This document shows, one piece after another, positions 5,608 through 13,700 of a stretch of DNA of 17,789 bases. The notes below the pieces were generated by a model, which made no database searches, was not told the origin of the DNA, and saw only the letters and a program-made list of their open reading frames with translations. Origin of the DNA: Clostridia bacterium (GTDB lineage: Bacteria > Bacillota_A > Clostridia > Christensenellales > CAG-138); the NCBI GenBank assembly GCA_017553815.1, contig JAFZJT010000141.1, positions 1 to 17,789 of the forward strand, given 5' to 3'. How positions within the stretch are numbered: position 1 is the stretch's first letter; every line of letters starts with the position of its first letter. Position numbers and translations under genes: made by a program.

Positions 5608-5916
5608 ATGAGCAAGCGAAAAACAGAGCTTTTGAAGGTTTTTGAAGGCATCGAAGGGGTAAAAGACATAGTTTTGCCGCTGATCGATGATGTTGTTTTC
5701 CTGGAAGAACAGCTTGTGGAGCTTCGGAAGCTGCCTTTCATTCGTGTCAACCCTGCCGACACCTCGCAGCAGAGGGCAACACCGGCCGCGAAGCAATATA
5801 AAGAGCTCTTGCAGCAGTATAGCAACTGCATCAAGATACTCACGAGCATCTTACGCAAGGAAGCGCCGGAGGAAGAGAGTCCGCTGCGCGCCTTCCTGCG
5901 ATCGAGAAACGAATGA
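5608..5916 (+). CDS. terS: Terminase small subunit, P27-like
   Basis: The protein has 102 residues from ATG 5608, behind AAGAGGTGAT. Its second half (LVELRKLPFIRVNPADTSQQ, then RATPAAKQYKELLQQYSNCI) follows the pattern of P27-family small terminases, with a helical N-part and a charged C-end. It would recognise the packaging site on concatemeric phage DNA and load the large subunit. The stop overlaps the large-subunit start (ATGA), the usual coupling for this pair. The candidate cos gap lies directly upstream, which supports the role. It is somewhat short for the family, but the family varies. Confidence 0.8.
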   Translation: MSKRKTELLKVFEGIEGVKDIVLPLIDDVVFLEEQLVELRKLPFIRVNPADTSQQRATPAAKQYKELLQQYSNCIKILTSILRKEAPEEESPLRAFLRSRNE

Positions 5917-7586
5917 TGGCGGCATTTGAAGGCACATGGCTCTGTAAGTATTGGCAAGCGATAGAGTCGAATGAAACGAGCGTAGGGCGGGAGATAAAAA
6001 CCGAGGTCAGCAAGCTCATTGCTGATTTCGAAGATCCCCGATACCGTTATGACACTTCCGAAGCCGATTCGAGGATCGATTTCATCGAGAACTGCATCCG
6101 GCTTACCAAATCACCGTTCTACGGTGCGCCGATGAAGCTCATGCTTTGGCAAAAGGCGTTTATCGAGGTAATTTACAGCTTCAAAATGGCCGATGACGGG
6201 ACGGATCGCTTTAGACGCATATTATTACTCATCTCTCGTAAAAACGGCAAATCGGAGCTGTGCAGCGCTTTAGGACTTACCGAGATGATCATTGGCAACG
6301 ATGGCGCGGATATAGTATGCAGCTCAAATGATGATAACCAGGCGAATATCCTCTACGAAGCAATAGACACTATGCGCCTGATGATCGATCCGGAACAGAA
6401 GGACACCTGGAAAAATCAGAAATGCATCAAGTGCTTCGTCAACGGCTCTAAAGTTGTTAAGCTCTCCGATAGGACACGGAACAAAGAAGGCAGAAATATT
6501 GACTTTGCAATCGTCGATGAAGTTCACGAGATGCGCGATAACGTGATCGTAAAATCCATCGAACAGTCCCAGAGCCTGAAGCCGAATCCGAAACTCATTC
6601 TGATCACAACCGAGGGATTCGTGAATGATGGCTTCCTCGATGAGGAGCTGAAGAAGGCTCGAAAGATTCTGAACGGAGAGGATGACAGCATAAGCGCGGA
6701 ACGGTACCTTCCGTGGCTGTACACTCAGGATTCCGAGATCGAGATTTGGACGGATGAATCAACATGGAGCAAGAGCAATCCCACACTCGGCACCGTGAAG
6801 CGGTGGGACTATCTTCGAGAGCAGGTGGATGCTGCAAGGCGTAGTCAAGCCGATAGGATGTTTACACTCTCCAAGGATTTTGATTTGAAAATTAGCAACT
6901 CTCAGGCGTGGCTTTCAGGCGAAAATCTGGAGTATTCAAGGGTATTCAATTTAGATGATTTTCGGGGTAGTATTGCATTAGGCGCGGTAGACCTTGCCGA
7001 GACTACCGATATGTGCAGCGCAAAAGTTTTGCTGATGCGCAGGGACGATAAGACCAAGTACATATACCAGATGTATTGGATACCCGAAGGCAAGCTCGAG
7101 CATGCAGACGATAAGAGCTCGGGTGCAAGGTATAAAGAGTGGGCAAAAGCCGGATTGATGCAGGTCGTTGAAGGCAATGAGGTTGATGTGTCTATCGTTG
7201 CTGATTGGTTCTATGGACTCTACAAGAGCTACGGATTACGACTCTATAAATGCGGGTATGATCAGCGGTTTGCAAAAGAGTTCCTGAAGCGCATGGACTA
7301 CTACGGTTTTGAGCATGAGATGATCCTACAGAACCGCTTTGTGATGTCAAGCCCGATGCGATTGGTTGAGGCTGATATAAAAGATGCGCTTATCAATTAC
7401 AACGATAATCCTGTCGATCGCTGGTGCTTGGAGAATACAGCCGTGCAGGTATGGGACACCGGCCACATGATGCCGGTGAAAATACAGGGGACGGCCGGTC
7501 GCCGCATTGACGGCTCCGTATCGTTGATAATCCTCTATGAGGTGTTCCGCCGATATAGGACAGATTTTACAAACGCTTTGAAATGA
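5913..7586 (+). CDS. terL: Terminase large subunit (packaging ATPase and nuclease)
   Basis: A 557-residue motor protein that pumps DNA into the prohead and cuts it. N-terminal ATPase: Walker A-like LLISRKNGKSE at 105-115 (K113), the slightly deviant form usual in this family; Walker B FAIVDEVHE at 198-206 (D202, E203); coupling motif ILITTEG at 229-235. C-terminal nuclease: VDLAETTD with D360, CGYDQRFA with D450, and RIDGSVSL with D533 are the expected acidic metal ligands. The length is normal and the domains intact. Two neighbouring ATGs (5913 and 5916) overlap the small-subunit stop; coupling is expected as no strong ribosome site is seen. The stop overlaps the portal start. Confidence 0.95.
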   Translation: MMAAFEGTWLCKYWQAIESNETSVGREIKTEVSKLIADFEDPRYRYDTSEADSRIDFIENCIRLTKSPFYGAPMKLMLWQKAFIEVIYSFKMADDGTDRFRRILLLISRKNGKSELCSALGLTEMIIGNDGADIVCSSNDDNQANILYEAIDTMRLMIDPEQKDTWKNQKCIKCFVNGSKVVKLSDRTRNKEGRNIDFAIVDEVHEMRDNVIVKSIEQSQSLKPNPKLILITTEGFVNDGFLDEELKKARKILNGEDDSISAERYLPWLYTQDSEIEIWTDESTWSKSNPTLGTVKRWDYLREQVDAARRSQADRMFTLSKDFDLKISNSQAWLSGENLEYSRVFNLDDFRGSIALGAVDLAETTDMCSAKVLLMRRDDKTKYIYQMYWIPEGKLEHADDKSSGARYKEWAKAGLMQVVEGNEVDVSIVADWFYGLYKSYGLRLYKCGYDQRFAKEFLKRMDYYGFEHEMILQNRFVMSSPMRLVEADIKDALINYNDNPVDRWCLENTAVQVWDTGHMMPVKIQGTAGRRIDGSVSLIILYEVFRRYRTDFTNALK

Positions 7587-8821
7587 AGGGGGTGAAACCT
7601 ACGGGCATTTTTGATTTTCTCCGCAAAAGGCGCGAGGCAAAAGAGAATATGCGATATGCATCAATGCTGAACGGTTCCACGCCGATATTTTCTCAGTTTG
7701 GAACGAGCATCTACGCTTCCGACGTTGTGCAGCAGGCTATTTACACGATCGTTACCGAGATGCGAAAGCTCAATCCGAGGCACGTTCGGCGCGATGGCTC
7801 AGACATGACACCGATATATAACGATGTACAGCGAGTGCTTGAGGACCCGAATCCGCTTATGACCAAGTCGGACTTCATCGAGAAGATAACGTGGCAGCTC
7901 ATGCTGAACTATAACGCCTTTATCTATATGCAGCGGAGCGATAAAGGCATTCTGACCGGGCTTTTTCCACTCAATCCGGTAGAGGTAACGTTCCTCGAAA
8001 AAGCCGGACGGCTATTCTTGCAGTTGCAGTTTCTGAACGGCGATAGCCACATCCTGCCCTATGAGAGTTTCATTCACCTGAAAACGCATTACTCCGTAAA
8101 CGAGTATATGGGCGGCAATGAAAACGGGCAGCCGGATTTTTCAGGCTTACTGACAACGCTTGATCTGAATCACGCTCTGCTTGACGGCGTGAAAAAGGCG
8201 CTTAGAAGCTCTTTCGCGATCAACGGCATTATCAAGTACAAGACCATGCTCGATGACGGAAAGATGGAAGCGCATATCCGTGAATTTGAAGAAAAGCTCC
8301 AAAAGAGCGCAAGCGGTATCCTCGGCATTGATCTATCAAATGAGGTAATTCAGTTCAAGCGTGACCTTAAGATCGTTGACGATAATACGTTGAAGTTCAT
8401 TGATGATAAAATCTTGCGCTTCTTTGGAGTTCCTATCGAGATCGTGCGCGGTGACTACACCGCTGAACAGTACCAGGCATTCTACCAGAAGACTATCGAG
8501 CCGCTTGTGATCATGTACTCGCAGGCGTTCACAAAGGGCATATTCTCTGCGCGGGAACAGCATGGTTTCCGAAACGAGATCATATTCAGTCCGAAAGAGC
8601 TGGTATTCATGAACGCGCAGCAGACGCTTGAGATGGTAAATCTGCTCGGTCAGACCGGAACTCTTTACGAGAACGAAAAGCGTATTGCGTTCGGCTATGA
8701 GCCGCTCGAAGAACTTAAGGGAGTGCGCCTGATGTCGCTGAACTATGTAGATGTCAAGCTCGCAGCACAGTATCAGGTTGGTAATACGCCAAAGGAGGAT
8801 GAAAAAAATGGGACAGAGTAG
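7583..8821 (+). CDS. Portal protein, HK97 family
   Basis: A 412-residue protein that would form the twelve-fold ring at one capsid vertex through which DNA passes. Recognised by SDVVQQAIYTIVTEMRKLNP, VQRVLEDPNPLMTKSDFIEK, WQLMLNYNAFIYM and, near 275-300, LRFFGVPIEIVRGDYTAEQY followed by AFYQKTIEPLV, all in the order of HK97-type portals. The C-end is charged and unstructured. ATG 7583 overlaps the terminase stop (ATGA); the following AAGGGGGTG could act as an internal ribosome site but no better start follows it. Its 3' end carries the AAAGGAGG that serves the next gene. Confidence 0.93.
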   Translation: MKGVKPTGIFDFLRKRREAKENMRYASMLNGSTPIFSQFGTSIYASDVVQQAIYTIVTEMRKLNPRHVRRDGSDMTPIYNDVQRVLEDPNPLMTKSDFIEKITWQLMLNYNAFIYMQRSDKGILTGLFPLNPVEVTFLEKAGRLFLQLQFLNGDSHILPYESFIHLKTHYSVNEYMGGNENGQPDFSGLLTTLDLNHALLDGVKKALRSSFAINGIIKYKTMLDDGKMEAHIREFEEKLQKSASGILGIDLSNEVIQFKRDLKIVDDNTLKFIDDKILRFFGVPIEIVRGDYTAEQYQAFYQKTIEPLVIMYSQAFTKGIFSAREQHGFRNEIIFSPKELVFMNAQQTLEMVNLLGQTGTLYENEKRIAFGYEPLEELKGVRLMSLNYVDVKLAAQYQVGNTPKEDEKNGTE

Positions 8822-9278
8822 GAACGAGAATATTCTGGAAAATATGCTCGGAAAACACAACGAACTCGGCAAGCCGCAGAGCCGGATCGAGCAACTTCTT
8901 ATGTGGTTGCTTGAGCAGGGTGGCGGAGGTGGTACGGTTAGAGAACGGTACTCGGTCGGTGAAGAATTGCTCATAGGCGAATGGACTGACGGTGAAAAAA
9001 CTTATGACCTATATCGTAAAGTGATTGATTTTGGACAGCTCACAAATGCAACACTAAAGCAGGTGCTGCACGGTATCGCACCCCCATTTATCGTTACGCG
9101 GATAAGTGGTATTGCAAAAGCGAACGGTAATAATCTTCCTCTTCCATTAGTGGCGAATGACTCAGCAAAGAACATTTACCTTGCGGTTGGAACAAACAAC
9201 GTGACGATTTCCCCGAATTCTGATAGGAGCAACTACACCGCAACTGTCGTTATCGAATATTACAAACCGAGCGCATAA
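8808..9278 (+). CDS. Fibre/decoration-like virion protein with Gly linker
   Basis: The 156-residue product starts at ATG 8808, behind AAAGGAGG, overlapping the portal by 14 bases. Residues 1-36 are helical (NENILENMLGKHNELGKPQS, then RIEQLLMWLLEQ), 37-42 a GGGGG linker, and 55-156 a beta domain: GEWTDGEKTYDLYRKVIDFG, LKQVLHGIAPPFIVTRISGI, NNIYLAVGT-type strands and a final YTATVVIEYYK. I associate this layout with head-fibre or decoration-type proteins in clostridial gut phages. A helix anchor plus surface beta domain fits a capsid-attached protein that meets host cells or mucus; that is inference. It lies between portal and protease, where extra head genes often sit. Confidence 0.75.
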   Translation: MGQSRNENILENMLGKHNELGKPQSRIEQLLMWLLEQGGGGGTVRERYSVGEELLIGEWTDGEKTYDLYRKVIDFGQLTNATLKQVLHGIAPPFIVTRISGIAKANGNNLPLPLVANDSAKNIYLAVGTNNVTISPNSDRSNYTATVVIEYYKPSA

Positions 9279-9292
9279 GGAGGTGAACTTAC

Positions 9293-9916
9293 ATGAGAGA
9301 ATTCGAAAAGAGGACATATAACTTTGAGATTCGTGCATCAAAGACCGAAGATTCCGCGATCATTGAAGGGCGCCCGATCGTATTCAACAGCAGAACAGAT
9401 ATGGGCTATTTCGATGAGATCATCGCCGAAGGAGCGCTGGACAAGACCGACCTGAAAGACGTTCGCTTCTTGGTCAATCATGACGTGTCGAAGATACCGC
9501 TTGCAAGGAGCCGGAACAACAACGAAAACTCCACTATGCAGCTTATCAAGGACAGCAAAGGCCTTGGCATCAGGGTGAAACTCGATGTGGAGCGCAACAC
9601 CGAGGCGATGAACCTTTACAGCGCAGTAGAGCGCGGTGATATATCGGGCATGTCGTTTATGTTCATAATGGACGGTATTGAATGGCTCGCCCTTGATACA
9701 GACCATCCAACGCGCAAGATAACGAGCATATCGCAGGTCATAGAGGTTAGCGCCGTGACGTTTCCTGCTTATGAGGATACGGAAATCAGCGTTAGAGATA
9801 AAACAGCACTGGAGAGTGCGAGGAAGGCGCTGGAGAGCGCCAGAAAATCGCTGGATAGCGAGAGAAGACAAAAGCTTGAGCTGGAAAAGCTCAAAATCAA
9901 GTATCTTACACCGTAA
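9293..9916 (+). CDS. Prohead maturation protease (HK97/S78-like serine protease)
   Basis: A 207-residue protease that would cut the capsid N-terminal domain before expansion. ATG 9293 follows AAGGAGGTGA. The N-part (AIIEGRPIVFNSRTDMGYFD, then EIIAEGAL) is the family opening; catalytic candidates are H63 in FLVNHD and S118 or S121 in GDISGMSFMF, with the supporting strand VIEVSAVTFPAYEDTE at 149-164. The C-end (171-203) is a heptad-repeat coiled coil (LESARKA, LESARKS, LDSERRQ), likely interacting with the capsid scaffold region. It is directly upstream of the capsid gene, as in HK97-type operons. Confidence 0.92.
   Translation: MREFEKRTYNFEIRASKTEDSAIIEGRPIVFNSRTDMGYFDEIIAEGALDKTDLKDVRFLVNHDVSKIPLARSRNNNENSTMQLIKDSKGLGIRVKLDVERNTEAMNLYSAVERGDISGMSFMFIMDGIEWLALDTDHPTRKITSISQVIEVSAVTFPAYEDTEISVRDKTALESARKALESARKSLDSERRQKLELEKLKIKYLTP
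9809..9871 (+). repeat. Three in-frame 21-bp tandem repeats in the protease coiled coil
   Basis: Units start at 9809, 9830 and 9851, each beginning CTGGA and encoding seven residues: LESARKA, LESARKS, LDSERRQ. Unit 1 and unit 2 are nearly identical, while unit 3 has drifted. This is recent local duplication of one coiled-coil heptad at the end of the prohead protease. Confidence 0.85.
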
Positions 9917-9930
9917 AGAGAGGTAAGCAC

Positions 9931-11106
9931 ATGAAAACTTATTTTGAAAAACTGATCAGAGCAAAAGAAGCCGCTATCAATGAGATCAGAACCAAGATCG
10001 CTGAAAGCGAGGATGTAAACGAGGTCAGGAGCCTCGGCGAACTCCTTAACGCTGCAACCAATGAGCTCAACGAAGCTCGCGCACAGCTTGCAAAGCTCGA
10101 CGAACCCGCTTCAGTGGGAGGATTCAATCCGCTGGCGACCTATCGCGCTGCGAGCCACCAGGCCGCAAGCGAGCCCGATGACGGCGATCCCACGAACACC
10201 AAGGAATACCGCTGCGCGTTCCGTGACAGCGTGCTGAACAGGAAGCCTATTCCCGTTGAGCTGCGTGAAAACACGCTCACTACCGACGTTGAGAGCGTTA
10301 TCCCGACCTATCTTGTAAACAAGATTTACGAGAGGTTCGATGAGTGCGGCATGATCCTTCCGCTTCTTACCAAGACGAACATCGCGGCCGGTATCGTAGT
10401 TCCGACCTCGGCGGTTAAGCCCGTCGCAAGCTGGGTAGCTGAAGGCGAAGGCAGTGCACGTCAGAAGAAGACCACCGGTAAGATCACTTTCGCGCACTTC
10501 AAGCTTCGTTGCGAAATCTCCATGAGCATGGAGGTGGGCACGATGGCGCTTGAAGCGTTCGAGGCGCTGTTCGTGAAGCAGGTTGCTGATGCAATGATTA
10601 TCGCCGTCGAAAAGGCATTCCTTGCGGGCGACGGTACTACTCAGCCGACCGGCATTCTCAGCGCGAATGTTACTCCCGAAACCGAGATCACGCTTGAGGG
10701 CGATGTTCCTACCTATGAGGAGCTGTGCGACATCGAGGGCGCGATTCCCGCAGCCTATGAAGGTTCTGCGAGGTGGTTTATGACCAAGCAGAAATTCATG
10801 AAGGTGCAGGGGATCACCGATTCCAACGGTCAGCCCATCGCACGCGTAACCTTCGGCATCGGCGGTAAGGTCGAAAGACACATCCTCGGACGTGAGGCTG
10901 TTATCCATCCTTACGCCGATGAAATGGGCGACAACTTCGCCGCGATCTTCGATCCCAGTGACTATATCCTGAACAAGATCTATGACATGAAGATCACCCG
11001 CAAGCAGGATTGGGACACCGAGGATCTTCTTACCAAGGCGGTCATGGCCGTTGACGGTAAGCCCGTCAGCGTTGATTCGCTTATCACTATCAGGGCAGGT
11101 TCCTAA
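9931..11106 (+). CDS. Major capsid protein, HK97 fold
   Basis: A 391-residue capsid subunit from ATG 9931, behind GAGAGGTAA. Residues about 1-60 form a charged coiled coil (the delta or scaffold domain), then a flexible Ala/Ser/Asp-rich stretch at 62-90 where the protease probably cuts. The HK97 fold follows: LRENTLTTDVESVIPTYLVN, VVPTSAVKPVASWVAEGEGS, FAHFKLRCEISMSMEV, VADAMIIAVEKAFLAGDGT and the C-terminal KITRKQDWDTEDLLTKAVMA strand are typical. Codon choice is rich in C-ending codons (ATC, GGC, CTT/CTC, AAG), as expected of the most expressed gene of the set. Whether it crosslinks like HK97 cannot be judged. Confidence 0.95.
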   Translation: MKTYFEKLIRAKEAAINEIRTKIAESEDVNEVRSLGELLNAATNELNEARAQLAKLDEPASVGGFNPLATYRAASHQAASEPDDGDPTNTKEYRCAFRDSVLNRKPIPVELRENTLTTDVESVIPTYLVNKIYERFDECGMILPLLTKTNIAAGIVVPTSAVKPVASWVAEGEGSARQKKTTGKITFAHFKLRCEISMSMEVGTMALEAFEALFVKQVADAMIIAVEKAFLAGDGTTQPTGILSANVTPETEITLEGDVPTYEELCDIEGAIPAAYEGSARWFMTKQKFMKVQGITDSNGQPIARVTFGIGGKVERHILGREAVIHPYADEMGDNFAAIFDPSDYILNKIYDMKITRKQDWDTEDLLTKAVMAVDGKPVSVDSLITIRAGS

Positions 11107-11125
11107 TGTTTGAGAGGTGACGGAG

Positions 11126-11407
11126 ATGGCTGACTTGGATATGCTGACCACGGTAAAGCTCGCATTGGGGATAACGGGCGATTATCAGGACGGCGCATTG
11201 CAGGTTTACATTGACGAGGTCAACGAGTATCTGCGTGCAGCAGGTGTGCCGCCTGCTGTGATCGGCACGCAAGCCACAGCCGGAACCGTCGCCCGAGGGG
11301 TTTCCGACTTGTGGAATTACGGCGCGGGTGAGGGCAAGCTCTCGCCGTACTTCCACGAGCGCGTCATCCAACTGACAGTTGGAAGAAAGGAACAGGATAA
11401 TGAATAA
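11126..11407 (+). CDS. Head-tail connector, HK97 gp6-like
   Basis: The 93-residue protein starts at ATG 11126, chosen because AGAGGTGA lies six bases upstream; a GTG at 11117 has no ribosome site. MLTTVKLALGITGDYQDGAL followed by QVYIDEVNEYLRAAGVPP is the usual opening of gp6-like adaptor proteins that bind under the portal ring as helical bundles. The length is as expected for the family. Its stop overlaps the next start by eight bases. Confidence 0.85.
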   Translation: MADLDMLTTVKLALGITGDYQDGALQVYIDEVNEYLRAAGVPPAVIGTQATAGTVARGVSDLWNYGAGEGKLSPYFHERVIQLTVGRKEQDNE

Positions 11408-11891
11408 AACTGTAGCAGCCTTGCAGAGGCTTTATAAGGAACTCGGCAACGACATTGCCGATGTTAAGGGATGTAAGACCACCGTTGACGTGCTGAACGC
11501 GCTCTCGGTGAAGTACAACGGCGAAGGCGGTGCGAAGCTCACGGCTAAGGCTATTGATAATATCGCCAACGTTGCGGGGAATATCGGTGGCGGCGGTGAG
11601 CCTCAGAAGTTCAAGATTGACATCGATCCCGATATGAGCAGGACAGTAACGATAACCCCATCCAAAGAGGAATACGAAGGTGGAGAGCTTATTCAAATGC
11701 ACTTCAGTTCCGGTGAAGCGTTTGACCTCCAGGATATTATAACGATCAATGGCGGAGAGGTTCGCTTCTATCCTCATACCTGGACGTCGATCCCTCCTAC
11801 TCAGGTTTTTAATGTCCTCATTATCAATATGCCGAATACGGACATTACCGTTAGCGAAAACATCGCTCCTGAAATCCATGTCGAACTATAA
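11400..11891 (+). CDS. Virion protein candidate with helical N-part, Gly linker and beta domain
   Basis: The product is 163 residues from ATG 11400 with GAAAGGAACAGG upstream. Residues 1-35 (NKTVAALQRLYKELGNDIAD, then VLNALSVKY) are helical, 61-66 a Gly-rich linker (NIGGGGE), and 70-163 a beta-type domain (KIDIDPDMSRTVTITPS, GGELIQMHFSSGEAFDL, then VFNVLIINMPNTDITV) that looks Ig-like. It sits among connector genes, where a non-connector gene is an insert. The same helix, Gly linker and beta-domain plan appears in the protein at 8808, so this may be another surface or decoration protein. I do not recognise the beta domain. Confidence 0.7.
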   Translation: MNKTVAALQRLYKELGNDIADVKGCKTTVDVLNALSVKYNGEGGAKLTAKAIDNIANVAGNIGGGGEPQKFKIDIDPDMSRTVTITPSKEEYEGGELIQMHFSSGEAFDLQDIITINGGEVRFYPHTWTSIPPTQVFNVLIINMPNTDITVSENIAPEIHVEL

Positions 11892-12231
11892 GCCTTCCAA
11901 TCAGTTCGTGGTGCCTATGAAACTGCTTGTGCCGGTCACAAGTAAGGTTCAGGGTGTAACCACAAAGACGTACACAACTCCCGAGGAATCCGTGCTGTTC
12001 TACGGCTCGTTCCGCACGTTCGGCGGCACAGAGAGCGAGCGAAACGGCGTTCTGACCGTGGTGGACACCGCAACGATAGATACATGGTATCGGCCTGATA
12101 TAAAGGCAGATTGCAGGGTGTATCTGTGCGATAGTGGTGAAACGTATGAGATCATCTCCGATCCCGAAAACATCAATAGGCGCAATCAGTTTTTGCAGTT
12201 TAAGGTGCGGAAGGTCGGAGGAAAGGCGTGA
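11878..12231 (+). CDS. Head closure protein (head-tail joining)
   Basis: This 117-residue protein starts at ATG 11878, inside the previous gene (14-base overlap) and without a clear ribosome site, so coupling is likely; an alternative ATG at 11917 would give a shorter form. The strands and loops (YTTPEESVLFYGSFRTFGGT, then TWYRPDIKADCRVYL, ETYEIISDPENINRRNQFLQ) follow the SPP1 gp16 / HK97 gp7-type joining proteins, which cap the connector and stop DNA leaking before the tail binds. Order between connector and gp10-like gene fits. Confidence 0.8.
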   Translation: MSNYKPSNQFVVPMKLLVPVTSKVQGVTTKTYTTPEESVLFYGSFRTFGGTESERNGVLTVVDTATIDTWYRPDIKADCRVYLCDSGETYEIISDPENINRRNQFLQFKVRKVGGKA

Positions 12232-12235
12232 TCCT

Positions 12236-12673
12236 ATGGCAAAGATGCAGATTCTTTTCAAGGGCTTTGAGGAGCTTGCCGAGCGCATTGATAAGATCGG
12301 GAACAACCTGAAGCCTGCGGTGAATGAGGCACTCGAAGCGAGCGAAAAGCTTATCGATGATAACCTTCGCTCGGCGGCAGCGAGATATGCCGACAAGGGC
12401 GGAGGTCGCAAAGGGTACGCAACTGGCGAAATGTACCGTTCGATTCGTGAGAACGGTCGAGTCGTTTGGCATGGTAATGTTGCCGAAATAGGCGTTGGCT
12501 TCTCATCGGAGAATATGCAGGGTTTCATGCACTCGATTTTTGTAATGTACGGCACGCCGAAGATGCAGAAGGACACCAAGATTTACAACGCCCTTCGGGG
12601 TGCGAAAATCAAGAAACAGGTTGCTGAAAAGCAAGAAGAGATCATGCGTAAGCACTTATCATTGGAGGAATAG
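12236..12673 (+). CDS. HK97 gp10-like head-tail/tail completion protein
   Basis: A 145-residue protein from ATG 12236, with GGAGGAAAGG upstream at somewhat long spacing. It reads ILFKGFEELAERIDKIGNNL, then VNEALEASEKLIDDNLRSAA, a Gly/basic loop (KGGGRKGYATGEMYRSI), VVWHGNVAEIGVGFS and a basic helical end. This is the gp10-type pattern of proteins that lie at the head-tail joint. The gene order, just after the head closure gene and just before the tail terminator-like gene, matches the family. Assignment rests on pattern and order. Confidence 0.8.
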   Translation: MAKMQILFKGFEELAERIDKIGNNLKPAVNEALEASEKLIDDNLRSAAARYADKGGGRKGYATGEMYRSIRENGRVVWHGNVAEIGVGFSSENMQGFMHSIFVMYGTPKMQKDTKIYNALRGAKIKKQVAEKQEEIMRKHLSLEE

Positions 12674-12676
12674 ATC

Positions 12677-13042
12677 GTGGACGTTAAACAGTTTTTGATT
12701 GAAACGCTCGAAGGGGAGTTCGATTATCCTGTTTACCTTCAGGGCTCGCTCTCCGATGACGAGGCATATCCCGAAAGCTTCTTTACCTTCTTCAACAACG
12801 ATTCACCCGATGATTCTTTCTATGACAACGAGCCAAACAGAATCATTTGGTCGTTTGATTTGAACTTTTATTCTATCAAGCCCGAGCTCGTCAATTCCGT
12901 GCTGCTTTCGGCAAAGAGAAAGCTCAAAGCGGAAGGCTGGACGATCACCGATAACGGGCATGACGTTATGAGTGACGAACCTTCCCACACCGGAAGGGGA
13001 TTGGACTTAATCTACATCGATAAAATCGAAAGAGAGGATTGA
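12677..13042 (+). CDS. Tail terminator-like protein
   Basis: The gene starts with GTG at 12677, eight bases after GGAGG. The 121 residues open VKQFLIETLEGEFDYPVYLQ, continue GSLSDDEAYPESFFTFFNND, then WSFDLNFYSIKPELVNSVLL and LKAEGWTITDNGHDVMSDEP. This mixed alpha/beta layout, with sizes and position just before the tail tube gene, matches tail terminator or minor tail proteins that cap the tail tube at its head-proximal end. The family name cannot be fixed by eye. Confidence 0.72.
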   Translation: MDVKQFLIETLEGEFDYPVYLQGSLSDDEAYPESFFTFFNNDSPDDSFYDNEPNRIIWSFDLNFYSIKPELVNSVLLSAKRKLKAEGWTITDNGHDVMSDEPSHTGRGLDLIYIDKIERED

Positions 13043-13046
13043 AAAT

Positions 13047-13700
13047 ATGTCAACCACTACTGTTGAGGAATTTCGCGGTACTGACAACCTCGTCGTTGCA
13101 GAAGTCCTGTACGACGATAACGAGATCGGCAGCGGTTATGTGACAGGGCCTGTGCTCCCGCTCGCTCCTGTCGCCGAGATCGCCAAGACCACCGAAACGA
13201 GCAGCGAAGCGAAGTATTACGATAACAAGCCCGCGCTCGTCATCAACTCCGAAGGCGCGGACACCATCACGCTCACCGTTTCCGCGCTGCACCTTGCGAC
13301 CGTTGCTCTTGTTTCCGGCAAGCAGATCGACGCCGAGACCGGCGCTTTGCTCGACGGCGAGAGCATCCCGAAGTATTATGCGCTCGGCTACCGTCTGCGC
13401 CTTACGGACGGCACCTATCGCTACGTATGGCGCTATAAGGGCTCCTTCCGCATCCCGGACGAAACGAGTCAGACCGAGAACGCAGGCACCGATTCCAACA
13501 ATCAGCAGCTCGTTTATACGGGCATCTCTACCATCCACAAGTTCGCCAAGGCGCTCGATAAGCAGGGCAATCCGACCACGCAGAAGGCGCTTGTGGTCGA
13601 TGAGCGCGACGGCCTCGCTGATCTGAGCACGTTCTTCGACAGCGTGACCACCTGCGATACTCTCGTTGCAGCATCGAACAGTGATGAGGGGCGCGTATGA
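13047..13700 (+). CDS. Major tail (tube) protein
   Basis: A 217-residue protein from ATG 13047, behind AGAGAGGA. The text DNLVVAEVLYDDNEIGSGYV, LPLAPVAEIAKTTETSSEAK, VINSEGADTITLTVSALHLA and YALGYRLRLTDGTYRYVWRY is typical of the phi13-like tail tube proteins of Gram-positive siphophages, which stack as hexameric rings around the tape measure protein. Codons are strongly biased to C and G at third positions (GGC, CTC, GCC, ATC), like the capsid gene and unlike the small genes upstream, in line with high expression. Its stop overlaps the chaperone start (ATGA). Confidence 0.9.
   Translation: MSTTTVEEFRGTDNLVVAEVLYDDNEIGSGYVTGPVLPLAPVAEIAKTTETSSEAKYYDNKPALVINSEGADTITLTVSALHLATVALVSGKQIDAETGALLDGESIPKYYALGYRLRLTDGTYRYVWRYKGSFRIPDETSQTENAGTDSNNQQLVYTGISTIHKFAKALDKQGNPTTQKALVVDERDGLADLSTFFDSVTTCDTLVAASNSDEGRV

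Noticed and set aside
10111..11151. Minus-strand open frame of 346 codons opposite the capsid gene
   Set aside because: It mirrors a strongly codon-biased capsid gene; no ribosome site or recognisable domain.
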